From: Rhodospirillaceae bacterium
GTDB lineage: Bacteria; Pseudomonadota; Alphaproteobacteria; GCA-2731375
Direction of reading: 5' to 3'
Assembly (NCBI GenBank): GCA_018660265.1
Contig: JABJKS010000117.1
Coordinates: 1-33,319 of the forward strand
DNA: 33,319 nucleotides
The notes beneath the pieces are model-generated. The model was not told where the DNA came from. It made no database searches and saw only the letters and a program-made list of their open reading frames with translations. Shown here piece after piece: positions 24,186 to 31,843 of this stretch. The first letter of the stretch is position 1. Each line of letters starts with the position of its first letter. A program made the translations under genes and the position numbers.

Positions 24186-25143
24186 CACTGCCCGTACCGC
24201 AGATCAATGCTGTACAAACCGCACCCGGTGCGGGGACATAAACGCCCGCTTGCAGGGCCGCTATGGCCGCAGCCGCGGATAATTCCACGCCCAAACCGAA
24301 CTCCCGCCATAACCAACGGGCGGCTTCCTGCATCTGCGCATCCGTCACCAGGACAATCTGGTCCACATTGTCCTGGATCAGACCAAGATTAATATCCTCG
24401 CTGCGCCTTGGTGCCAGGGTATTGGCCTTGGTATCGACGCTGGCCAGTTCCACCAACTCGCCTGCCGCGACGCTGTTGTGCAAGGTCGGCGCGCCCACAG
24501 GTTCAATGCCGATAACTGTAATCTCCGGCTTTAGGGCCTTGGCCGCCATGGCGGCCCCCGCGATCAGACCGCCGCCGCCGATAGAAACCAGCAAGACATC
24601 CGTATCGGGTGCATCCGCCAATACTTCCAGGCTGACCGTGCCTTGACCGGCAATGACCTCTGCGTCTGCAAAGGGATGGATATAGGTTTTGCCATCCCGT
24701 TCCGCGACCTTCAATGCCTCCTTGTTGGCGTCATCCCAGACATCCCCATGCATATGCACCTCCGCGCCCCAACGGCGCAGGTTTTCTGCCTTCGAGGGCG
24801 GCGTATTGCCCGGCAGATAGATGGTTACCGGGACGCCTGCCGAATGGCCCGCATAGGCGACGCCCAGGCCATGATTGCCACCCGATGCCGTGATCAGGCC
24901 CCGCGCCTTGGCGGCCTCATCCAGGATGGTCAGCTTGCTCATGGCCCCCCGCGCCTTGAACGAGCCGGAGACCTGCAGGCATTCCAGCTTCAGGTTCAAG
25001 TTGGGATTTCCCGGCAAAGGCATGTGGGCCAGGGTGGCGGGCAGCAGGGGTGTACGCCGGATGCGGCCCTCAATGCGCCGGGCTGCGGCCTGGACGTCGT
25101 TGATAGTGACGGATGGCGTAACAGATGGGGTAACCTTGGTCAT
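24172..25143 (-). CDS. PLP-dependent threonine/serine dehydratase-like enzyme (fold type II)
   Basis: The 323-residue protein has SGSFKARGA with the PLP-binding Lys at residue 63, TASGGNHGLGVAYAG, and the phosphate-binding SIGGGGLIAG. These define the threonine dehydratase / serine racemase group, which removes water from Thr or Ser to give an enamine that decays to a keto acid and ammonia. There is no C-terminal ACT domain, so it is the catabolic (TdcB-like) form rather than the feedback-controlled biosynthetic one. Threonine versus serine or hydroxyaspartate cannot be decided. The N-terminus has a short VTPSVTPSVT repeat. It starts 4 bp after the RidA-like gene, a functionally telling pair, and overlaps recQ. 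Confidence 0.9.
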   Translation of the reverse strand: MTKVTPSVTPSVTINDVQAAARRIEGRIRRTPLLPATLAHMPLPGNPNLNLKLECLQVSGSFKARGAMSKLTILDEAAKARGLITASGGNHGLGVAYAGHSAGVPVTIYLPGNTPPSKAENLRRWGAEVHMHGDVWDDANKEALKVAERDGKTYIHPFADAEVIAGQGTVSLEVLADAPDTDVLLVSIGGGGLIAGAAMAAKALKPEITVIGIEPVGAPTLHNSVAAGELVELASVDTKANTLAPRRSEDINLGLIQDNVDQIVLVTDAQMQEAARWLWREFGLGVELSAAAAIAALQAGVYVPAPGAVCTALICGTGSDGAS

Positions 25144-25147
25144 ATAC

Positions 25148-25540
25148 TCAAGCGTCCTCAGACAGTTCCGCGTAGGCTTCGATCTCCACCTTCATATCAG
25201 GTGCGATCAGGCCAACGACTTGTACCAGGGTCGAGGCCGGGCGGATATCGGCAAAAACTTCGCCATGGGCCTTGCCCACGTCCTCAGCATCGGCGATGTC
25301 GGTCACATACATGACCGTGCGGACGACATCTTCCGGTTTCGCGCCGGCCTCTGCCAGAGCGGCGATAATGGTTTTCAGGATCTGCCGGGTCTGGCCCAGA
25401 GCATCGGGCGAGACCATGTTGCCGTCAGGGCCAAAGCCTGTAGTGCCCGCCACATGTATGGACCGGCCCACACGGACAGCGCGGGAATAGCCCACTTTCG
25501 CCTCCATTGGACCGCCCGATGAAATATTTTGTCGGCTCAT
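25148..25540 (-). CDS. RidA/YjgF-family protein lacking the catalytic arginine
   Basis: The 130-residue protein has the Rid fold: VAGTTGFGPDG, then ALAEAGAKPEDVVRTVMYVTDI and VEIEAYAEL at the end. RidA enzymes hydrolyse reactive enamines and imines made by PLP dehydratases, matching the gene 4 bp downstream. However, at the position of E. coli RidA Arg105 (PARSCVEVARL) this protein reads PASTLVQVVGL, with Ser at residue 103. That Arg is needed for deaminase activity in RidA, so this one belongs to another Rid subgroup and may act differently. GGAG lies eight bases before the ATG. It follows the carboxylase gene by 24 bp on the same strand. Confidence 0.9.
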   Translation of the reverse strand: MSRQNISSGGPMEAKVGYSRAVRVGRSIHVAGTTGFGPDGNMVSPDALGQTRQILKTIIAALAEAGAKPEDVVRTVMYVTDIADAEDVGKAHGEVFADIRPASTLVQVVGLIAPDMKVEIEAYAELSEDA

Positions 25541-25564
25541 GATATCGTCTCCAACTATTCTAAA

Positions 25565-27127
25565 TTACCAGGGCTCAACAACCCGCTTGCGATCACGGTG
25601 CGGGTTGGGTTTGGGAAATGCCGCCAAGGTGCGGGCCAGAATGGCGCGGGTATCGGCAGGGTCGATCACGTCATCAACATGAAAGCGCGCGGCGGTGGCA
25701 AGCGCGGTATTATAGGTCCGCATCTCATCCGTCCGTTGTTTGTGCCGGGCGGCTTTCTCTACCTCGTCCTCGATCGCGGCCAGCTCATTCGCGTGAATGA
25801 TATTCACCGCGCCTTCCAACCCCATGCCGCCGAATTCGGCCGTCGGCCAGGCCACCAGCAGGTCCGGCTCGCACGCTTCCGAGCCCATGACGTAATAGCC
25901 CAGGCCATAGGCCTTACGCAGAACCACGGTCATGAAGGGTGTGTCCGCATTGGCCAGCGCCGTCAGAACGCGGGCGGAATGGCGCACCAGGGCGGTCTTT
26001 TCCACCTCCGGGCCGACCATCAGGCCCGGCGTATCGCACAGAAACAGCATGGGAATATCGTAGGCGTCACATAGCTGTATAAAGCGCGCGATTTTGTCCG
26101 AGGCAGCGCTGTCGATGGCACCGGCCAGGACCATGGGTTGGTTGGCGATGACACCAACCGGCCAGCCGTCGATCCGCGTCAAGGCTGTGACGGCGGCCTT
26201 GCCGAATTTGGGCCGCAACTCCAACATACTGTCCCCGTCAGACAGGCCTTCGATCACCTTGCGCACGTTGTAGGCCCGGCGTGGGCTTTCAGGAATAATG
26301 TCACGTAGGAAGCCCTGATCGCCAGCCTCGCCAGCAGCGTCCGTCTCGGCACCTGCCTGCCGGCCACGGAAATAGCTTAAATACTGCCGCGCAGCACCCA
26401 GGGCGCTGTCTTCATCAGGCACCAGGATATCAATTGCGCCGGAGGCTTCATGTACCTCCATCGGCCCAATCTCTTCCGGGCTTAACCAATGTCCAAAGGC
26501 AGCCGCGACCAGGGGCGGACCCGCCATGCCCATGGTGGCATCCGGCGTGGCGATGACGAAATCCGATAATCCGGCCAGATTGGCCTGTCCGGCAAAGGCC
26601 CGGCCGGTGATGATGGCGATGGTGGGAACCTTGCCCGACAATCGGGCGTATGTGACGAAACATTGGCTGAAGCCGCGGGCCGGCAGCATCATATCGTGGG
26701 TCCGGGCACCGGCACCGTCCCACCAGCCAACAACGGGCCAGCCATTGCGTTCGGCAAGGGCAAACATGCGGGAGGTCTTGCGATGGCTAATGGCACCCTG
26801 GCTGCCCACATGCACCGTGTAGTCATAGCCGACAACAACTATGGCGGCACCATCAACCGTCGCCGTGCCCATGACGATGCCGTCCGCTGGGCCTGTCATG
26901 TCAGCCCTGGCAGGTGCGGCCAGACCGCCGTATTCAACAAAGCTGCCCGCATCCGTCAGGGCGGCGATAGAGGCGCGAATGGTGCTTAGTCCGCGTTTCT
27001 CCTGGCGTGCAACCGCATCGGGCCTCGCCTCATCCAAGCGGGCTGTGCGCGCGGCCAAAACTTCTGCCAAATCGGCCCTTGGACGGCCTGCTGCAAGGTC
27101 TATTGGGGGTTCGGATTTTTCACTCAT
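25565..27127 (-). CDS. Acyl-CoA carboxylase carboxyltransferase (beta) subunit
   Basis: The 520-residue protein has the two-part crotonase-like carboxyltransferase fold of biotin-dependent acyl-CoA carboxylases (PccB/MccB-like). GGLAAPARADMTGPADGIV and GAGART lie in the N-half. LCDTPGLMVGPEVE and YVMGSEACEPDLLVAWPTAEFGGMG in the C-half match the carboxybiotin side. It transfers CO2 from carboxybiotin to an acyl-CoA. No biotin carboxylase or biotin carrier gene is in the window, so it must use an alpha chain encoded elsewhere or have a distinct role. Substrate (propionyl, methylcrotonyl or other) is not decidable. It starts 16 bp after the hydratase gene; the ribosome site is weak. Confidence 0.93.
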   Translation of the reverse strand: MSEKSEPPIDLAAGRPRADLAEVLAARTARLDEARPDAVARQEKRGLSTIRASIAALTDAGSFVEYGGLAAPARADMTGPADGIVMGTATVDGAAIVVVGYDYTVHVGSQGAISHRKTSRMFALAERNGWPVVGWWDGAGARTHDMMLPARGFSQCFVTYARLSGKVPTIAIITGRAFAGQANLAGLSDFVIATPDATMGMAGPPLVAAAFGHWLSPEEIGPMEVHEASGAIDILVPDEDSALGAARQYLSYFRGRQAGAETDAAGEAGDQGFLRDIIPESPRRAYNVRKVIEGLSDGDSMLELRPKFGKAAVTALTRIDGWPVGVIANQPMVLAGAIDSAASDKIARFIQLCDAYDIPMLFLCDTPGLMVGPEVEKTALVRHSARVLTALANADTPFMTVVLRKAYGLGYYVMGSEACEPDLLVAWPTAEFGGMGLEGAVNIIHANELAAIEDEVEKAARHKQRTDEMRTYNTALATAARFHVDDVIDPADTRAILARTLAAFPKPNPHRDRKRVVEPW

Positions 27128-27143
27128 GACAAATATTCACGCT

Positions 27144-27998
27144 CTATTCGGTGATTGTGGCGTAGCCATTGGATAGCACGATCTGTTCCCGCGCCGGCAC
27201 GGAAGTTGTGAAATAGATCTCATCCTCATCATCCCAGATATGGGTTTGCAGCATATCGCCGGGCATCACGGGGGCCGAGAACCGCGCAGAAAAACTAGTC
27301 ATCCGTTCTGGTTGATAGTTGCAACAGGCCCGGATCACCGCATGACAGGCATGGCCATAGGTACACAGGCCGTGGAGGATGGGCTGCTCGAAGCCACCCG
27401 CCGCAGCGAAGTCTGGGTCGCAATGGAGGGGATTGCGATCACCGGACAGCCGATAGATCAGGGCCTGACGGGGCAGGGTCTGGAATTCGACAACATGATC
27501 GGCAAGACGCATGGGAGATTTCGGCAATGGCTCCGGTGCCCCTTGGGGGCCGCCATAACCGCCGTCACCACGGGCGAAAATGACCGATTCCATCGTGCAG
27601 AGTTTCTCACCGTTGGATTTATCCCGCAGCACCGTCTCCATCAAAATGATCGCGCCGCGCCCCTCTCCCTTATCGAAAGCGTCCGTGACCCGGATATCCG
27701 ATATCACCGTGGCGGCAACGGGTAGGGGGCGGTGCAGGGTCAGACGCTGTTCGCCGTGGACCATTTTCACCACATCGATGCCACAATCCCAAAAAATGCT
27801 GGTATCAAAGGCAACGACGGTGGCTTGTGACGGCATGATCTTCTGGCCGTTCTCATAACAAAAGGCCAGCTCAGCCCGGTTCATGGGATCTTCCCCCATG
27901 CCGATGCCCAGGGCGTACAGCATGCTGTCGTTATCCGTATAGGTAAATTCCTTACCCATGATTTGCAGTGCCATCAAACTTTCTTGCGTGATCGCCAT
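27144..27998 (-). CDS. MaoC-type hydratase-2 family protein (double hot-dog)
   Basis: The 284-residue protein has two hot-dog halves, like the hydratase-2 part of human HSD17B4 and fungal multifunctional enzyme. The C-half has YRLSGDRNPLHCDPDFAAAG, with the catalytic Asp and His, and QPILHGLCTYG. The N-half has lost these residues, as expected. Such enzymes hydrate trans-2-enoyl-CoA to (R)-3-hydroxyacyl-CoA, often for long or branched chains. I start it at 27998 (MAITQESLMALQ), with GGGGAG upstream; 16 more codons to 28046 do not match. It is the first gene of the minus-strand run and is divergent from the dienoyl-CoA isomerase-like gene, 91 bp away, so the two probably share control. Confidence 0.92.
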   Translation of the reverse strand: MAITQESLMALQIMGKEFTYTDNDSMLYALGIGMGEDPMNRAELAFCYENGQKIMPSQATVVAFDTSIFWDCGIDVVKMVHGEQRLTLHRPLPVAATVISDIRVTDAFDKGEGRGAIILMETVLRDKSNGEKLCTMESVIFARGDGGYGGPQGAPEPLPKSPMRLADHVVEFQTLPRQALIYRLSGDRNPLHCDPDFAAAGGFEQPILHGLCTYGHACHAVIRACCNYQPERMTSFSARFSAPVMPGDMLQTHIWDDEDEIYFTTSVPAREQIVLSNGYATITE

Positions 27999-28089
27999 TG
28001 CCTGCTCCCCAAAATATTGTTGTTGCGATTGAGGGTATGGTATCACAGGACAAATTTGAACGTGAAAATCAGACCATCGGGAGATTTGA

Positions 28090-28923
28090 ATGGCCTACGA
28101 AACATTGAGCCTGGATGTCACGAACGGCATCGCCCATGTGCAGCTAATCCGTGGCGATGCCTTCAACACCATGAACAAGGCATTCTGGTCCGAGATGGTG
28201 CAGGTGTTTGATGCGATAGGTGATGACCACACAGCCCGCGTTGTGGTCTTTTCCGCCCAGGGCAGGCATTTCACATCCGGCCTGGACCTGAACGATTTCG
28301 GGGCCGGTCTGATGGGCACGGACAGCGAACCCGCCCGCAAGGCAGAGGCCCAACGCCGCACCATTTTGCATATGCAAAACACCATGTCGGTCATTGACCG
28401 CTGCCGCCTGCCGGTTCTTGTCGCCATTCAGGGGGCCTGCATTGGCGGTGGTATCGATTTGATCAGTGCCTGCGATATGCGCTATTGCGCCGCGGATGCG
28501 TTCTTTTCCATCCAGGAAACCAACATCGGCCTGACGGCGGATGTGGGCACCCTGCAACGCCTACCGCACATCCTGCCGCACGGCATTGTCCGCGAATTGA
28601 CATTTACGGGCCGGCGCATGATGGCACCGGAGGCGCGGGAATGGGGTCTGGTCAATCAGGTCTTTGACGACGCAAAGGCATTACAGGACGGCGTCATGGC
28701 CATAGCGGCGGAAATCGCCGCGAAAAGCCCCATTGTCACCGTGGGCAACAAGGAAATGCTGAACTATGCCCGGGATCATTCCATCCAGGATGGCCTGAAC
28801 TACATCGCCACCTGGAACGCGGCCATGCTGTCCCGCGCCGATATCGGTGAGGCCTTCCAGGCCAAATCAGAAAAGCGGGAACCCACCTACAAAGACCTGG
28901 ACCCAACACGAAAGCTCGCTTGA
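28090..28923 (+). CDS. Enoyl-CoA hydratase/isomerase family, dienoyl-CoA isomerase (ECH1)-like
   Basis: The 277-residue crotonase-fold protein has FSAQGRHFTSGLDL, the oxyanion-hole region, and IQGACIGGGIDLISACDMR. Acidic residues D123, E143 and D151 are spaced exactly as D176, E196 and D204 of rat ECH1, and GLTADVGTLQRLP is an ECH1-type stretch. That enzyme shifts 3,5-dienoyl-CoA to 2,4-dienoyl-CoA in the breakdown of unsaturated fatty acids. The residues make isomerase more likely than hydratase, which needs two Glu. GGGAG precedes the ATG by eight bases. It is divergent from the hydratase/carboxylase run and convergent with the HlyD gene. Confidence 0.92.
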   Translation: MAYETLSLDVTNGIAHVQLIRGDAFNTMNKAFWSEMVQVFDAIGDDHTARVVVFSAQGRHFTSGLDLNDFGAGLMGTDSEPARKAEAQRRTILHMQNTMSVIDRCRLPVLVAIQGACIGGGIDLISACDMRYCAADAFFSIQETNIGLTADVGTLQRLPHILPHGIVRELTFTGRRMMAPEAREWGLVNQVFDDAKALQDGVMAIAAEIAAKSPIVTVGNKEMLNYARDHSIQDGLNYIATWNAAMLSRADIGEAFQAKSEKREPTYKDLDPTRKLA

Positions 28924-29070
28924 TCGGCAATATTCGCCGCTAACTGCCGCCGGTTTTCAATAATGTTTGCACCATAATACCGACGCCGTAATTCGAGGTG
29001 CAGATAAGCCAAGTGAACGCACCCTTGTTAACGACGTCGTCGGTAGAACGCACGGCAAATAGGTGGTTGC

Positions 29071-30165
29071 CTACCAAAGCTTGATCCAGTCATAAATTCG
29101 GACATTTATGTCGGCGCGCATACCGGGGGTCAACTTAGGCGGCGGGTTGTCTATGGAGATCCGTACCGGCACCCGTTCGTTGGAGCTGCCGAAGCGATTG
29201 TTGCCGTTTACTTTTGCATCGAGCCCCATTTCCGTCGTCGTTATGCGGCCGATTTGCTTTATTTTGCCGGTAAAATCCTCGAACGGGCGGGCCGACAGGT
29301 TGATCAATACATCCTGGCCGACGCGCAGGTGACGGAGCTGGCTTTCATCGATATAGGCCTCCACCCAATAGAGTTTCGGGTCGTGCAGCATGATGATATT
29401 GACGCCGTCCTCGACATATTCGCCGTGGAATTTGATGATGCGGCCAACGACACCGTCAATCGGGCTGGTAATGTGCCTGTAACTGGTCTTGAGTTCCTGC
29501 TGCCTGATCGAATCCTCGATCCGGGTCTGTTCAATGTCGGAAATTTTTATCTCGTTCTCGATGATCGAAATCTTGTTACGCGTAACGCGAAGCTGCACCA
29601 GTTCCTGCTGGGCAACGGAAATCCGACCCGCCAGCAGCGACGCCTCGCCTTCCAGGGCAAGGACTTTATCCTGTTCGGCGATAAGCGCCGTATCCGCCGT
29701 GAGTTTTCGTTTCACCAAAAGTCTCACCCGCGAAAGGTTCTTGTTGGCTAGTCCCAGCCGTCCATCAATGGATTTGGATTCCTGCCTCATCGAACGGATC
29801 TTCACGAGCTGGGTTTCGACCTTGGAGGCGAGATCGGTTTTGAAAACAGCTTTTTCCGTCTCCAACCCGGCGCGTTTCGCCCGCTCAAGGGACAGGTCGG
29901 TCTGTAGCGACTTGATATTCAGCTTGATATCCTCATGATGGAGAACAAGTAGCAGCTGGCCCTTTTCCACCGCGACGCCTTCATCGACCAGGACGCTCTC
30001 AATCTTGCCATCGACTTGCGCGGAAATATTTGTAATGTCCGTCCGGATTCGCGCATTATCTTCGTAGACATGGGTAAACCAGTGGAAAGCCTCGTAGCTA
30101 ACGGTCAGAAAGGCACCTACCAAGAGGAACGCAATGGCGGTTTTTATTTTCTGTTTCAAAATCAA
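29071..30165 (-). CDS. HlyD/EmrA-type membrane-fusion adaptor of an efflux system
   Basis: The 364-residue protein has one N-terminal membrane segment (about 10-27) and then ISAQVDGKIESVLVDEGVAV, the first half of the lipoyl/barrel-sandwich domain. A long coiled-coil hairpin at about 75-215, rich in Lys, Glu, Leu and Arg, follows, then the second lipoyl half (ITSPIDGVVGRI) and a beta-barrel domain. Adaptors of this kind bridge an inner-membrane exporter and an outer-membrane channel. The start is TTG at 30165 with GAGG seven bases before. The gene is divergent from an MFS exporter at 30386, its likely partner, although EmrA-like adaptors usually go with 14-helix EmrB-type carriers. No outer-membrane channel gene is seen. 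Confidence 0.9.
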   Translation of the reverse strand: MILKQKIKTAIAFLLVGAFLTVSYEAFHWFTHVYEDNARIRTDITNISAQVDGKIESVLVDEGVAVEKGQLLLVLHHEDIKLNIKSLQTDLSLERAKRAGLETEKAVFKTDLASKVETQLVKIRSMRQESKSIDGRLGLANKNLSRVRLLVKRKLTADTALIAEQDKVLALEGEASLLAGRISVAQQELVQLRVTRNKISIIENEIKISDIEQTRIEDSIRQQELKTSYRHITSPIDGVVGRIIKFHGEYVEDGVNIIMLHDPKLYWVEAYIDESQLRHLRVGQDVLINLSARPFEDFTGKIKQIGRITTTEMGLDAKVNGNNRFGSSNERVPVRISIDNPPPKLTPGMRADINVRIYDWIKLW

Positions 30166-30385
30166 AAGATAACCTCTTTGGCCGAAATCGATAGCAACTA
30201 ACTAACCGGAATGGAGGGCGTCCGCCATGCGAAACATTCACCCGCTCTCAGCCGGAATGGCAACAACCTCGTTTTTATACGGTCTGCTCCAATACAGCGA
30301 TGGCACATATTCAGCGAAGCCCATACAACCGTCAATTCCATTGTCCGTTTCCTGTCTTGCACGCAGGCGGTCGAGGCGTGGTTGA

Positions 30386-31639
30386 TTGAGTTCCACATCT
30401 GGTCCCGATCTCGTGGAATCCGATACTCGGGTGCTGTTGCGCGACCCGAATTTCTTATCGTTCTGGCTGGTTGGTGGATTTACCGGTGTGATCCGCTGGT
30501 TTCAGCTGTTGGCACTTGGCGTCTACACCTTCGAGACGACGAATTCACCACTGCTGGTCTCTATCGTGCCGCTGTTGTGGATGCTGCCACTGGCGCTGTG
30601 TGGGCCATTCGTTGGCGCCATTGCCGATAAACTGAACCGCAAAATTCTGCTCGCCGGCTCTCTCGCCATGATCACTTTGGTATCTGGTGCCATGGCGGGG
30701 TTGGCCTGGGCCGGGGAGCTTGAATTCCAACATATCGCGATAGCCTCTATTCTGAGTGGTATTTTCTGGGCCACGGACATGCCGGTTCGCCGACGTCTGC
30801 TTGGTGATCTGTCCGGCGGGGCCGTCTCCACAGCCATGAGCCTTGATGCCGCAACCGGTAATGCGACCCGTATGCTCGGGCCTTTATTGGGCGGCCTGAC
30901 ACTGCAGTCGGTGGGTTTATTCGGCGTATACTTTTTCAGCGCCGCCACCTTTGCCGTTTGCTTCGTTATGGTTGTCATGGTCCGGGTGTCCGGCCGTGTG
31001 TCTCCCTTGGGGTCTTTCACCCTTCTCAGCGATCTGCGCGCGGGTATTCGCTATGTGCGCGGTGACCGGAAACTGCGTCGCATCCTCGCCATAACCGTCG
31101 CCTTCAATGTATTTGGTTTTCCATTCACCTCGATGATCCCGGTGCTGGGGCGCGAAAATTTGGGCCTTGACGCTTTCATGGTTGGGGTTCTGTCTAGCCT
31201 GGAAGGGCTGGGCGCGTTCGCCGGCGCCTTGTTCGTGGCCTGGCTGGCGCGGCCGACCAACTATTTCCAGCTCTATCTCTGGGGTACGGTCACCTATATT
31301 TTGCTGATCTTTTACCTCAGTATTTTGTCCTACGTTGCCGGTGGGCCCTATCATTCCCTGGTTGTGGTTTCGATCGTATTGATGATGACAGGCATTGCCG
31401 GCGCTTGTTTCGCGGCGATGCAGAGTACGTTGACGTATCTCGGTGCCTCGCCCGAATTCCGTAGCCGCGTCCTTGGCGTGCTGACCCTGTGCATTGGCTC
31501 GGGCCCCATTGGCTTTCTCAACGTCGGTTGGATGGCCGATCTCTGGGGCGCGCCGACCGCGTTACTTGTGATGTCGTTGGAAGGTCTGTTTGTTTTGTTA
31601 CTGTTGTGGCTGTACGCGAGGGACGATAATTCCGCATAG
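30386..31639 (+). CDS. MFS transporter of the EntS / MFS_3 type
   Basis: The 417-residue protein is strongly hydrophobic with about 12 membrane helices. PFVGAIADKLNRKILLAGS is the MFS loop 2-3 signature (G-x3-D-x2-x-R/K). MPVRRRLLGDL after helix 4 and the ENLGLDAFMVGVLSSLEGLGA stretch starting the second half fit the EntS/MFS_3 exporters, which expel siderophores, drugs or lipids. The start is TTG at 30386, the first possible codon after an in-frame TGA, with GAGG nine bases before. Both this gene and the divergent HlyD gene use TTG, which may keep their synthesis low. A 220-bp divergent region separates them; no operator was recognised. The cargo is unknown. Confidence 0.88.
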   Translation: MSSTSGPDLVESDTRVLLRDPNFLSFWLVGGFTGVIRWFQLLALGVYTFETTNSPLLVSIVPLLWMLPLALCGPFVGAIADKLNRKILLAGSLAMITLVSGAMAGLAWAGELEFQHIAIASILSGIFWATDMPVRRRLLGDLSGGAVSTAMSLDAATGNATRMLGPLLGGLTLQSVGLFGVYFFSAATFAVCFVMVVMVRVSGRVSPLGSFTLLSDLRAGIRYVRGDRKLRRILAITVAFNVFGFPFTSMIPVLGRENLGLDAFMVGVLSSLEGLGAFAGALFVAWLARPTNYFQLYLWGTVTYILLIFYLSILSYVAGGPYHSLVVVSIVLMMTGIAGACFAAMQSTLTYLGASPEFRSRVLGVLTLCIGSGPIGFLNVGWMADLWGAPTALLVMSLEGLFVLLLLWLYARDDNSA

Positions 31640-31667
31640 CGTCTTAGCTACAGTGTCAACGATCCGA

Positions 31668-31803
31668 CCTAGTGGTTCGACCGAGACGAAAGAGTCCGGC
31701 GCTATGCGGGCCTTTCGTCGAGATAAGTTGAACCATAACAAATAGATAGCTAGTGGTTTGGGCCGGCACTCCCGGTTCGGAGCGTTGGAATCAATCCACT
31801 AGG
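31668..31803. repeat. 136-bp segment bounded by CCTAGTGG / CCACTAGG, possible transposon remnant
   Basis: CCTAGTGG (31668-31675) and CCACTAGG (31796-31803) are perfect 8-bp inverted copies. A third copy, CTAGTGGTT, is inside at 31750. The segment also holds a stem, GACGAAAG (31685-31692) with CTTTCGTC (31712-31719), that could end MFS transcription. CTAG borders and terminal repeats suggest a small non-coding mobile element or leftover IS ends. No coding sequence is inside. Confidence 0.4.
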
Positions 31804-31843
31804 ACCCTTGCTGTTAGTTGTTCTCCTTGTCCTGAAGCTAACT

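Noticed and set aside
30211-30630. 139-codon plus-strand frame overlapping the MFS gene start
   Set aside because: Overlaps the certain MFS reading frame in another phase and looks random.
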